A DNA stretch of 51,980 nt. It comes from Ruminococcaceae bacterium UBA2857. GTDB taxonomy: Bacteria > Bacillota > Clostridia > Oscillospirales > Acutalibacteraceae. The notes below the pieces were generated by a model. The model did not search any database and had not been told where the DNA came from. It saw nothing but the letters and a program-made list of their open reading frames with translations. The stretch covers positions 3,126 through 55,105 of the forward strand of contig DEFH01000021.1 in assembly GCA_002350705.1 (NCBI GenBank). Reading direction: 5' to 3'. This document shows, piece by piece, positions 7,345-15,160 of this stretch (positions are counted from its first letter, which is position 1; each line of letters opens with the position of its first letter). Position numbers and translations under genes: made by a program.

Positions 7345-8240
7345 AAATCAAAAAAATAATAGCTGTTCTGCTGTGCGGTTGTTTACTGCTGGCAGGCTGT
7401 ACCATAGAAATCCATACCAACAGTGAAAGCAGTCAGGTGCAGGTTTCCGTGAATGAAAACGGAGGTTATACTGTTGATACCGTTCCCGATTATACAGATG
7501 AGGCGTTTGTGGAAATCAACAACAATGTACCGTATTTTACGGAAAAAGACTATACAACAACATCCTTTGAAAAATACGGAGAATTGGACCGTCTGGGCAG
7601 ATGTACGCTTGCCTATGCGTGTGCGGCACAGGATACCATGCCTACGGAAAAGCGTGGCAGTATCAGCAATGTCAAGCCGTCAGGCTGGCAGACGGTCAAA
7701 TATGACAATGTGGACGGCAAGTATCTGTATAACAGGTGTCATCTCATCGGATGGCAGATCACCGCCGAAAATGCCAACAAAAGCAATCTCATTACAGGTA
7801 CAAGATATTTGAATATCGAAGGAATGTTACCGTTTGAAAATATGGTAGCCGACTATATCAAAGAAACCAACAACCATGTTCTGTACAGAGTGACACCTGT
7901 TTTTGACGGCAATAATCTGGTTGCCAGAGGTGTTGAAATGGAAGGCTATTCCGTTGAGGACAACGGTGCGGGAATCAGCTTCAATGTGTATGCCTACAAT
8001 GTCCAGCCGGGGATTGAAATCGACTACACCAACGGTGACAGCCGGCTTGCAGGTACCAATCAACCCGAAACTTCCCAAGAGCTTGTCACGTACATACTGA
8101 ATACCAACAATTATAAATTCCATCTGGAAAGCTGTTCGGTAGCGGCATCCATCAAGGACACCAACAAGGAAGTCTTTACAGGTACACGAGAAGAAGTCAT
8201 TGAAAAAGGCTATGAGCCATGCGGCAAATGCAAGCCCTGA
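7341..8240 (+). CDS. Secreted lipoprotein DNA/RNA non-specific endonuclease (Endonuclea_NS_2 type)
   Basis: A 299-residue protein with a lipoprotein signal peptide (KKIIAVLLCGCLLLAGC, lipidated Cys near residue 20). The nuclease core spans about 60-225. The catalytic segment is LYNRCHLIGWQ, equivalent to the DRGH/NRxH motif of NucA/EndA-type beta-beta-alpha-metal nucleases, followed by NLITGTRYLN and the metal-binding Asn region. The C-terminus (about 245-299, YKFHLESCSVAASI ending in EPCGKCKP) is a small Cys-containing module, probably metal- or disulfide-stabilised, like the Ada-like tails on DNA-entry nucleases. It overlaps the preceding gene by four bases. A role in degrading extracellular nucleic acid for nutrition or DNA uptake fits the family; no competence gene is nearby. 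Confidence 0.85.
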   Translation: MKIKKIIAVLLCGCLLLAGCTIEIHTNSESSQVQVSVNENGGYTVDTVPDYTDEAFVEINNNVPYFTEKDYTTTSFEKYGELDRLGRCTLAYACAAQDTMPTEKRGSISNVKPSGWQTVKYDNVDGKYLYNRCHLIGWQITAENANKSNLITGTRYLNIEGMLPFENMVADYIKETNNHVLYRVTPVFDGNNLVARGVEMEGYSVEDNGAGISFNVYAYNVQPGIEIDYTNGDSRLAGTNQPETSQELVTYILNTNNYKFHLESCSVAASIKDTNKEVFTGTREEVIEKGYEPCGKCKP

Positions 8241-8254
8241 AGGAGGAAAAAATC

Positions 8255-8818
8255 ATGAGACTGTATGAAAAGACGTTGGAAAAAGAAGAAATTTTTAACG
8301 GAAAAGTCATTCATGTGACACATGAAAAAGCAGAGCTTGAAGACGGTACGACCGCTATGCGTGAAGTGGTGGGACATCCGGGAGGTGTGTGCGTTGCCGC
8401 CCTGACGGAAAATGATGAACTGCTGTTTGTCAGACAGTTCCGCTATCCGTATAAAGAAGTTTTGCTGGAGTTGCCTGCCGGAAAACTTGAAAAGGGACAG
8501 ACTCCTCTCGAAAACGGCAAAAGAGAGCTTTTGGAGGAAACAGGAGCTATTGGCAGAGAATATATGACATTGGGACAGGTTTATCCGACACCGGGATATT
8601 GCGGTGAAATCATCCATTTGTATTTCTGTAAGGTGGACAGATTTGAACATCAGTGTCTTGACGAAGATGAATTTCTGGACGTGGAGAAGATTCCTTTAAA
8701 AAGAGCGGTGGAAATGGTACTGAACAATGAGATTCCCGATGCCAAAACACAGACCGCTGTTTTAAAGACAGCCATGCTGTATGAAAGGATCACAGGCAAG
8801 GCTGGTGCGGCACTATGA
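8255..8818 (+). CDS. NUDIX hydrolase, ADP-ribose pyrophosphatase type
   Basis: A 187-residue protein that probably hydrolyses ADP-ribose to AMP and ribose 5-phosphate. The NUDIX box runs from about residue 75 (AGKLEKGQTP) to RELLEETGA near 97. The catalytic RExxEE (Arg90, Glu91, Glu94, Glu95) is intact, but the first Glu of the GX5E half is Gln82. VYPTPGYCGEIIHLY after the box is the typical NudF/ADPRase segment with the Pro about 15 residues beyond. ATG at 8255 has AAGGAGG eight bases upstream; an in-frame ATG at 8219 lies inside the nuclease gene and lacks a site. The stop overlaps the next gene (ATGATG). Confidence 0.88.
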   Translation: MRLYEKTLEKEEIFNGKVIHVTHEKAELEDGTTAMREVVGHPGGVCVAALTENDELLFVRQFRYPYKEVLLELPAGKLEKGQTPLENGKRELLEETGAIGREYMTLGQVYPTPGYCGEIIHLYFCKVDRFEHQCLDEDEFLDVEKIPLKRAVEMVLNNEIPDAKTQTAVLKTAMLYERITGKAGAAL

Positions 8819-9159
8819 TGAATCCTATTGTGATCATTGTCACAATTTCTCTGATTTTGTCGGTGCTGGTGGTCAGTATTATTAACAAGCCCAAAAAACC
8901 GATTGTAACAGGGACAATGATTGTCATATTAATTTGTTATGCAGCACTGACATTTCTGGTAGATATGGCAATCACAGGCGGCAGTGAAAGCTATAATGAT
9001 CTGATTCATTTTCTTATCATGCAGGATACACCCGATTATGAAGCCCTGTCGGACTTGTTCCGGTCGTTTATGACAGCGGATATTATACTGATCGTCACAG
9101 CATTGCTGTCCCTGTTTGCAGAGGTCATGCTGATATTGAGAAAGGACTCCAGAAAATGA
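8815..9159 (+). CDS. Small membrane protein, unknown function
   Basis: A 114-residue protein with three predicted transmembrane segments: residues about 4-22, 32-53 and 89-108 (IILIVTALLSLFAEVMLIL). The loop between segments two and three is acidic and likely extracytoplasmic. I do not recognise a family. It overlaps the NUDIX gene upstream by four bases and hemW downstream by four bases, so it is clearly expressed with them. Confidence 0.7.
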   Translation: MMNPIVIIVTISLILSVLVVSIINKPKKPIVTGTMIVILICYAALTFLVDMAITGGSESYNDLIHFLIMQDTPDYEALSDLFRSFMTADIILIVTALLSLFAEVMLILRKDSRK

Positions 9160-10256
9160 CGGATAAAATCGGTGTATATATTCATATTCCGTTTTGTGTG
9201 CGGAAATGTCCGTACTGCGATTTTTATTCAACAGGGTTTCGTGAAACATCTGCGGATGAATATACGCAAAAGCTTTGCAGTGCTGTCGAAACGATTGGCG
9301 GAACACTGCAAAGACAGGCAGACACCCTGTATTTTGGCGGAGGAACTCCAAGTATCTTAGGAGCGGAGCGTCTTTGCCGTATGATAACAACTGTGAAAAA
9401 TATTTTTTTACTCGACAAAAATGCCGAGGTGACAGTCGAAGTCAATCCGTCTAAGCAGGATATTGATTTTGACAAGCTGAGAAAAGGCGGTGTGAATCGC
9501 CTTTCGATAGGCTTGCAGTCAGCCGATGACAAGGAATTGAAATTGCTGGGCAGACTTCACGACACGGAACAGGCAAAAAAATGCATTGCTCAAGCCAAAA
9601 ATGCGGGATTTGAAAATCTCTCTCTGGATTTAATGCTTGCCACGCCACGGCAGACAAAAAACAGTCTGGAAAAAAGCATTGCCTTTTGTGCGGAACAAAA
9701 AGTGCAGCATATATCGGCCTATCTTCTGAAAGTGGAGGAGGGAACAAGATATTTTGCGGAGCGTGACAAGCTGGATTTGTGCGGTGATGACGAACAGGCG
9801 GAAATGTATCTGTTTGCGGTTGAGAAACTCAGGGAATACGGATTTGAACAGTATGAGATTTCCAATTTCTGCAAGGCAGGCTTTGAAAGCCGCCATAATC
9901 TGAAATACTGGCATGACGAGGAATATATTGGGATAGGACCGTCGGCACACTCTTATATTGACGGAAGGCGTTTTTATTTTGAACGTTCCTTTGAAGATTT
10001 TTATCAGCTCCAAACCATTCCGGACGGTGCGGGAGGAAGTATGGAAGAATTTGCCATGCTGGCATTGAGACTGTCCGAGGGATTGTTGCAGGAGCGTTTC
10101 CAGAAACGCTTTCATGAAGATATACCAAAATCATATATTCACAATGCCCAAAAATTGTCCTCAACAGGATTGCTGTCGGTGGACAATGAGGGAATCCGGC
10201 TGACACCGGAGGGATTTTTGCTTTCCAACAGCATTATTGCAGCGATACTTACATAA
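9156..10256 (+). CDS. hemW: Radical SAM heme chaperone HemW (HemN-like)
   Basis: A 366-residue radical SAM protein. The [4Fe-4S] motif is Cys14-X3-Cys18-X2-Cys21 in HIPFCVRKCPYCDFYS. The GGG(T/N)PS motif is present (YFGGGTPSILG), as are the HemW-type SIGLQSADDKELKLLGRLH and QYEISNFCKAGFESRHNLKYW. HemW loads heme into respiratory or other haem proteins and is commonly misannotated as coproporphyrinogen dehydrogenase, which needs a longer N-terminus with an extra Cys. In Firmicutes it often neighbours lepA-hrcA-dnaK; here it closes the nuclease/NUDIX operon, and no haem gene is nearby. Confidence 0.9.
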   Translation: MTDKIGVYIHIPFCVRKCPYCDFYSTGFRETSADEYTQKLCSAVETIGGTLQRQADTLYFGGGTPSILGAERLCRMITTVKNIFLLDKNAEVTVEVNPSKQDIDFDKLRKGGVNRLSIGLQSADDKELKLLGRLHDTEQAKKCIAQAKNAGFENLSLDLMLATPRQTKNSLEKSIAFCAEQKVQHISAYLLKVEEGTRYFAERDKLDLCGDDEQAEMYLFAVEKLREYGFEQYEISNFCKAGFESRHNLKYWHDEEYIGIGPSAHSYIDGRRFYFERSFEDFYQLQTIPDGAGGSMEEFAMLALRLSEGLLQERFQKRFHEDIPKSYIHNAQKLSSTGLLSVDNEGIRLTPEGFLLSNSIIAAILT

Positions 10257-10261
10257 AAACA

Positions 10262-10300
10262 GGCAGTATGGATTTTTTTTGAAATCCATACTGCCTTTAT
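10262..10300 (+). terminator. Two-way terminator between hemW and ilvE
   Basis: GGCAGTATGGATTT (10262-10275) pairs with AAATCCATACTGCC (10282-10295) around a short T-rich loop. T-rich sequence follows on the plus strand (TTTATTTC), and the minus-strand copy runs into TGTTTTTATG, so it can serve both convergent operons. Confidence 0.85.
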
Positions 10301-10312
10301 TTCGATACGGGT

Positions 10313-10377
10313 GCAGGGATTTTAATCCCTGCCGAGGTCAAGGGCGAGCAGCCCTTGTGTGTGGGGGGAAAGCCCCA
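10313..10377. repeat. Cluster of three GC-rich hairpins, possible dispersed intergenic repeat
   Basis: Three successive perfect stems occur in 65 bases: GCAGGGAT/ATCCCTGC (10313-10332), CAAGGGC/GCCCTTG (10339-10357) and TGGGG/CCCCA (10362-10377). The GC content is far above the flanks and no T tract follows. It sits directly downstream of ilvE on the minus strand. It resembles REP-like intergenic palindromes I associate with ruminococcal genomes; copy number cannot be judged here. Confidence 0.45.
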
Positions 10378-10382
10378 ATATA

Positions 10383-11408
10383 TCAGTCGATTACTTTAAT
10401 CCAGCCTTTGGGAGCCTCAATTCTGCCCATCTGAATACCTGTAAGAGTGTCATAAAGTTTCTTGGTAACAGGTCCCATTTCTTCCATGCCGCTGGGGAAA
10501 CAAATTTCATTGCCATGATCGTAGATTTTGCCGACAGGAGAAATCACCGCTGCTGTACCGCAAAGACCGCACTCTGCAAAGTCCTTGACTTCATCAAAGT
10601 AAACTTCTCTTTCTTCTACTTCCAGTCCGAGATACTCTTTGGCAACGACCATCAGGGAACGTCTTGTAATGGAGGGGAGAATACTGTCGGATTTCGGAGT
10701 AACAATCTTGTTGTCTTTCGTGACGAACAGGAAGTTGGCACCGCCTGTTTCTTCTACTTTGGTTCTTGAGCCTGCATCAAGGTACATATTTTCATCAAAG
10801 CCCTCTTTGTGAGCGGTAACGATGGCGTGGAGACTCATGGCATAGTTCAGACCTGCTTTGATATTGCCTGTACCGTGAGGAGCAGCTCTGTCAAAATCAC
10901 TGACTTTGATAGTGATAGGCTTTGCACCGCCCTTGAAGTAAGGGCCTACAGGGGTAGCAAAAATTCTGAACTGGAATTCTTCGGCAGGTTTTACACCGAT
11001 AACGGGATTAATGCCGAACATATACGGTCTCAGATAAAGAGTTGCACCTGTGCCGTAAGGCGGAACAAAAGCTTTGTTGGCACGGACAACCTGCTCTACG
11101 GCATCCACGAATCTGTCCTCCGGGAAAACAGGCATTTCCATTCTTCTGGCAGAATTGGCGAGTCTTTCCGCATTGAGGTCGGGGCGGAATACGACGATTT
11201 TGCCGTCCTGTGTGGTATAGGCTTTCAGACCTTCAAAAATAGTCTGGGAATACTGGAGAACACACGCACATTCACTCATGGTAATCATATCATCTTCAAT
11301 GAGCTGACCTTCATCCCATGCCCCGTTTTTGTAAGCGGAAACATATCTTTTGTCGGTTTTGATATAGCCAAAGCCAAGGTTTGACCAATCTATATTTTTC
11401 TTATCCAT
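10383..11408 (-). CDS. ilvE: Branched-chain amino acid aminotransferase
   Basis: A 341-residue fold-type IV PLP enzyme that interconverts Leu, Ile and Val with their 2-oxo acids, using 2-oxoglutarate/glutamate. The PLP lysine is expected at Lys184 in GTGNIKAGLNYA. Other family motifs are YLRPYMFG (Arg for the substrate carboxylate), the EETGGANFLFV segment and CGTAAVISPVG near the C-terminus. Length and the N-terminal LGFGYIKTDKRY match the type-2 (eukaryote-like, about 340 residues) BCATs. The start has AAAGGAAG upstream. It is monocistronic, with its own promoter, and the short leader holds no T-box or attenuator that I can see. Confidence 0.93.
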   Translation of the reverse strand: MDKKNIDWSNLGFGYIKTDKRYVSAYKNGAWDEGQLIEDDMITMSECACVLQYSQTIFEGLKAYTTQDGKIVVFRPDLNAERLANSARRMEMPVFPEDRFVDAVEQVVRANKAFVPPYGTGATLYLRPYMFGINPVIGVKPAEEFQFRIFATPVGPYFKGGAKPITIKVSDFDRAAPHGTGNIKAGLNYAMSLHAIVTAHKEGFDENMYLDAGSRTKVEETGGANFLFVTKDNKIVTPKSDSILPSITRRSLMVVAKEYLGLEVEEREVYFDEVKDFAECGLCGTAAVISPVGKIYDHGNEICFPSGMEEMGPVTKKLYDTLTGIQMGRIEAPKGWIKVID

Positions 11409-11446
11409 CTGTAAGGACTTCCTTTCAGTATTTAATTACCAAAAAT

Positions 11447-11475
11447 ATCATATCACTAATTTTTTTGACTGTCAA
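11447..11475 (-). promoter_or_regulatory. Sigma-A promoter of ilvE
   Basis: On the minus strand, TTGACA (11475-11470) and TATGAT (11452-11447) are separated by 17 bases. Confidence 0.8.
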
Positions 11476-11495
11476 TATGGCAATCACACAAAAAA

Positions 11496-11528
11496 TACAA
11501 AATGACGGCAGAGAATGTCTGCCGTCAT
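11496..11528 (-). terminator. Terminator of glyS
   Basis: ATGACGGCAGA (11502-11512) and TCTGCCGTCAT (11518-11528) form an 11-bp stem with a five-base loop. On the minus strand it is followed by TTTGTATTTTTT. Confidence 0.88.
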
Positions 11529-11539
11529 GATTTTCGGAA

Positions 11540-12916
11540 TCAGAATGTCATTTTGTCATTGATATAAGCAACCAGCTGATTGATCGCAACTCTTTCCTGA
11601 GACATGGTATCTCTGTCACGGACAGTCACGCAGTTGTCCTCTACGCTGTCAAAGTCATAGGTAATGCAGAACGGTGTACCGATTTCATCCTGACGTCGGT
11701 AACGCTTGCCGATAGAGCCTGCATCATCATATTCTGTCATGAAGTTTTTGGAGAGCATGGTATATACTTCCTCCGCCTTTTCACCGAGCTTTTTGGAAAG
11801 CGGCAGAACAGCGGCTTTGATTGGTGCAAGAGCAGGATGGAAACGCAGTACCACACGGGTATCTTTCTCATCGATCTGTTCTTCATCATAGGCTTCCGTC
11901 ATGATGGCAAGGAACAGACGCTCTACACCAAGTGACGGCTCGATAACATAAGGAATATATTTTTCATTGGTTTGCGGATCAAAGTATTCCAGAGACTTGC
12001 CGCTGGTGTTGATATGCTGTGTAAGGTCATAATCGGTTCTGTCGGCAACGCCCCAGAGTTCACCCCAGCCGAACGGGAACAGGTATTCAAAGTCAGTGGT
12101 AGCCTTTGAATAGAAACACAGTTCCTCTGCGGAGTGGTCACGCAGACGGAGATTTTCGGGCCGGATGTTGAGAGAGTACAGCCAGTCACGGCAGAAGCTT
12201 CTCCAGTAGTCAAACCATTCAAGGTCGGTGCCGGGCTTGCAGAAGAATTCCAGTTCCATCTGTTCAAACTCACGCACACGGAAAATGAAGTTGCCGGGAG
12301 TAATTTCATTTCTGAAAGATTTGCCGATCTGTGCCACGCCAAACGGTACTTTTTTACGGCTTGTTCTCTGGATATTGGCGAAGTTCACAAAAATACCCTG
12401 TGCGGTTTCGGGACGCAGATACAGTTCATTTTTGCTGTCCTCTGTGACACCCTGGAATGTCTTGAACATGAGGTTGAACTGACGAATATCGGTAAAGTTG
12501 TGTTTGCCGCAGTTCGGGCAGGGGATAGACTTTTCTTTGATATAGTCCATCATCTGCTCATTGGACCAACCGGCCACATTGGTACCGTCAAAGTCCTCAA
12601 TCAGATTGTCGGCACGGTGACGGGTTTTGCACTCACGGCAGTCCATCAGCGGATCGGAAAAACCGCCCAGATGTCCGGAAGCTACCCATGTCTGCGGATT
12701 CATCAGGATAGCGGAATCCAGACCGACATTATATTTGTTTTCCTGCACGAATTTTTTAAGCCATGCAGCCTTGATGTTGTTTTTGAGAGCGGCTCCCAGA
12801 GGACCGTAGTCCCATGTGTTGGCAAGCCCGCCGTAAATCTCGGAGCCGGGATATACAAAGCCTCTGCCTTTGCAAAGAGCAACAATTTTGTCCATGGTTT
12901 TTTCGGTGTTTTTCAT
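11540..12916 (-). CDS. glyS: Glycyl-tRNA synthetase, class II dimeric type
   Basis: A 458-residue single-chain GlyRS that charges tRNA-Gly. Motif 1 lies in GGLANTWDYGPLGAALKNNIK. Motif 2 is FRNEITPGNFIFRVREFEQMELEFF. Motif 3 is near PSLGVERLFLAIM. A C-terminal anticodon-binding domain follows (PALAPIKAAVLPL; KRYRRQDEIGTPFCITYD). The zinc-like cysteines CRECKTRHRAD and CPNCGKHNF are present. This is the alpha2 type found in many Firmicutes, Archaea and eukaryotes, not the alpha2beta2 GlyQ/GlyS pair. The ATG has GGAGGAG upstream. No T-box leader is present, only a promoter about 35 bases before the start, so control by uncharged tRNA is unlikely here. Confidence 0.95.
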   Translation of the reverse strand: MKNTEKTMDKIVALCKGRGFVYPGSEIYGGLANTWDYGPLGAALKNNIKAAWLKKFVQENKYNVGLDSAILMNPQTWVASGHLGGFSDPLMDCRECKTRHRADNLIEDFDGTNVAGWSNEQMMDYIKEKSIPCPNCGKHNFTDIRQFNLMFKTFQGVTEDSKNELYLRPETAQGIFVNFANIQRTSRKKVPFGVAQIGKSFRNEITPGNFIFRVREFEQMELEFFCKPGTDLEWFDYWRSFCRDWLYSLNIRPENLRLRDHSAEELCFYSKATTDFEYLFPFGWGELWGVADRTDYDLTQHINTSGKSLEYFDPQTNEKYIPYVIEPSLGVERLFLAIMTEAYDEEQIDEKDTRVVLRFHPALAPIKAAVLPLSKKLGEKAEEVYTMLSKNFMTEYDDAGSIGKRYRRQDEIGTPFCITYDFDSVEDNCVTVRDRDTMSQERVAINQLVAYINDKMTF

Positions 12917-12946
12917 TTTTACTCCTCCAAAATATGAATAATACTC

Positions 12947-12975
12947 ATTTTAACACTTTTTTTCCGATACTGCAA
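12947..12975 (-). promoter_or_regulatory. Sigma-A promoter of glyS
   Basis: On the minus strand, TTGCAG (12975-12970) and TAAAAT (12952-12947) are 17 bases apart. The leader is only about 25-30 bases. Confidence 0.7.
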
Positions 12976-13051
12976 GATGCTGAGACAGGAAATTTGCAAA
13001 ATTTTGCGGCTTGAAGAAAAAACAGGGCGAACGGTTCGACTGACAAAACCA

Positions 13052-13080
13052 TTGACAAAATTCACCTGCAATAGTAAAAT
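13052..13080 (+). promoter_or_regulatory. Sigma-A promoter of the rnjA operon
   Basis: TTGACA (13052-13057) and TAAAAT (13075-13080) are separated by 17 bases. The 5' leader to rnjA is about 85 bases; I see no riboswitch in it. Confidence 0.8.
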
Positions 13081-13172
13081 AAATATATCATTGTGTTCGG
13101 AAAAATTGAGATGCAGAAAGTTTTTGTATCAAATCAGTGAATCAATCTATGAAAATCGGAGGTAATTGAATA

Positions 13173-15137
13173 GTGGTATCGGAATTTAACAGGAGAACTA
13201 TGCCCAAAAACGGAAAAGGAAGAGGCTTTCAGAACGGCAGGCTCTCAAAAAACACGAAAGGTCAGCGAACAAAGACCAATCCCAAACTGTTTGAAAGGAT
13301 GGCACCATCATCCCGTGCGGCAGATCAGCAGATCGGCAGGGAAGGAATCCGTTTGGGAGATGTGATGTCACCACAGAGGTCGGGAACGGAAACCATGAGA
13401 CCATTTGAAAGAGGCTCACAGAACGGCTATAACAAAAAAAATGATTTTCAGACCAAGCGAATCTATCATAAGCCGTCGGAACATTCTGTCAAAATTACTT
13501 TTTTGGGCGGTCTGAACGAGATCGGAAAAAATATCACACTGTTTGAGTGTGATGATGATATGTTCCTGCTGGACTGCGGTATGGCGTTTCCCGACGGAGA
13601 AATGCTGGGTGTGGATTTAGTCATCCCCGACTTTACCTATATCGAGAGAAACAGGGACAAAATCAAGGGAATTGTCCTGACACACGGCCATGAAGACCAT
13701 ATCGGAGCATTGCCGTATCTGCTCAGAAAGGTGAACTTTCCTATTTTTGGCACACCCCTGACACTCGGACTTGTCGGAAGCAAGCTCAAGGAGCATAATC
13801 TCCAGAGCAAAGCAAAACTGAATACCGTCAGCCCAGGACAAAGAATCCGTCTGGGCTGTATGTCGATTGAATTTATCCATGTAAATCATTCCATTCCCGA
13901 TTCAGTGGCACTTGCCATTCATACACCGGCAGGAACCATTGTGCATACGGGAGATTTTAAAATTGACTGTACCCCCACAACAGGCGGTATGATTGATTTG
14001 GCAAGGTTTGCGGAACTCGGCAAGCATGGTGTACTGGCACTGATGGCGGATTCTACCAATGCCGAAAGACCGGGCTATACCATGACGGAACAAAAAGTCG
14101 GACAGACATTTGACCATCTTTTTAAAGAGGCGGAAAAAAACCGTATCATTATTGCAACATTTGCCTCGAATATCGGCAGAATTCAGCAGATTCTGGAGTG
14201 TGCCCAGAAATACGGCAGAAAAGTGGCTTTCTCCGGCAGAAGTATGGTCAATAATATGGCTATCGCAACGGAACTTGGCTATGTCAAAGTGCCTGACGGA
14301 CTGATTATCGACATTGATATGCTGGGACAGTATACCAAAGAACAAATTGTTCTTGTGACAACAGGCAGTCAGGGGGAACCGATGTCTGCTTTGTCAAGAA
14401 TGGCATATTCCGATCACAGAAAAGTCGAAGTCGGTCCCGACGATTGTATTATTATTTCGGCTAACCCGATTCCCGGCAATGAAAAAACCGTGGGAGCAGT
14501 TGTCAACGAGCTGATGAAGCATGGCTGTAAAGTTGTCTATGAATCCATGTATGAAGTACACGTTTCCGGTCATGCCTGTCAGGAGGAACTGAAAATTATT
14601 CAGGGACTGACAAAGCCAAAGTATTTCATTCCCGTACATGGTGAGCAGAAGCATCTTATCAAACATTCCAACCTCGCTATGGAAATGGGAATTCCCCGTT
14701 CCAATATCTTTATCGGGGATATTGGCAATGTCGTGGAGCTGAACAAGGAATATATCAAGCAGCTTCCCAGCATACCGGCAGGCAAAGTACTGGTAGACGG
14801 ACTGGGCGTGGGAGATGTCGGCAGTATTGTGCTGCGTGACAGAAAGCATCTCGGTCAGGATGGACTGATTGTTGTAGTCGTGACACTGGACAGCGAGGAC
14901 GGTCATATTATAGCAGGACCGGATATTGTATCAAGAGGATTCGTGTATGTCAGAGAAAGCGAACCGCTGATGGATGATGCCAGAGATGCGGTTGTAGCAG
15001 CCCTGGAGGACTGTGAGACACAGGGCGTACATGAATGGGGTGTCATTAAAAATGCCATTAAGGACGAGCTTTCCAAAGTGCTGTACGACAAGACAAGAAG
15101 AAGCCCGATGATACTTCCGATAATCATGGAGGTCTGA
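13173..15137 (+). CDS. rnj: Ribonuclease J with a basic N-terminal extension
   Basis: A 654-residue metallo-beta-lactamase/beta-CASP RNase with 5'-3' exo- and endonuclease activity in mRNA decay and rRNA maturation. The catalytic motif is THGHEDHIGALPYL (His171-His176). Further metal ligands are in HTGDFKID and the MADSTNAERPGYT region, with beta-CASP and C-terminal segments containing ISANPIPGNEK and VHVSGHACQEE. The first ~104 residues, before VKITFLGGLNEIG, are Arg/Lys/Gly/Gln-rich and low in complexity, absent from the ~555-residue B. subtilis RNase J1 but seen in some other clades; they may bind RNA. The GTG start follows ATCGGAGG with ten-base spacing. It heads a long co-directional run of housekeeping genes. 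Confidence 0.93.
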   Translation: MVSEFNRRTMPKNGKGRGFQNGRLSKNTKGQRTKTNPKLFERMAPSSRAADQQIGREGIRLGDVMSPQRSGTETMRPFERGSQNGYNKKNDFQTKRIYHKPSEHSVKITFLGGLNEIGKNITLFECDDDMFLLDCGMAFPDGEMLGVDLVIPDFTYIERNRDKIKGIVLTHGHEDHIGALPYLLRKVNFPIFGTPLTLGLVGSKLKEHNLQSKAKLNTVSPGQRIRLGCMSIEFIHVNHSIPDSVALAIHTPAGTIVHTGDFKIDCTPTTGGMIDLARFAELGKHGVLALMADSTNAERPGYTMTEQKVGQTFDHLFKEAEKNRIIIATFASNIGRIQQILECAQKYGRKVAFSGRSMVNNMAIATELGYVKVPDGLIIDIDMLGQYTKEQIVLVTTGSQGEPMSALSRMAYSDHRKVEVGPDDCIIISANPIPGNEKTVGAVVNELMKHGCKVVYESMYEVHVSGHACQEELKIIQGLTKPKYFIPVHGEQKHLIKHSNLAMEMGIPRSNIFIGDIGNVVELNKEYIKQLPSIPAGKVLVDGLGVGDVGSIVLRDRKHLGQDGLIVVVVTLDSEDGHIIAGPDIVSRGFVYVRESEPLMDDARDAVVAALEDCETQGVHEWGVIKNAIKDELSKVLYDKTRRSPMILPIIMEV

Positions 15138-15160
15138 TCGGAAAAAGTGGGTGAACAAGC

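Noticed and set aside
12917..13051. T-box leader for glyS
   Set aside because: The glyS promoter lies only about 35 bases upstream of the start codon, leaving no room for a specifier hairpin or antiterminator, and no T-box sequence is seen.
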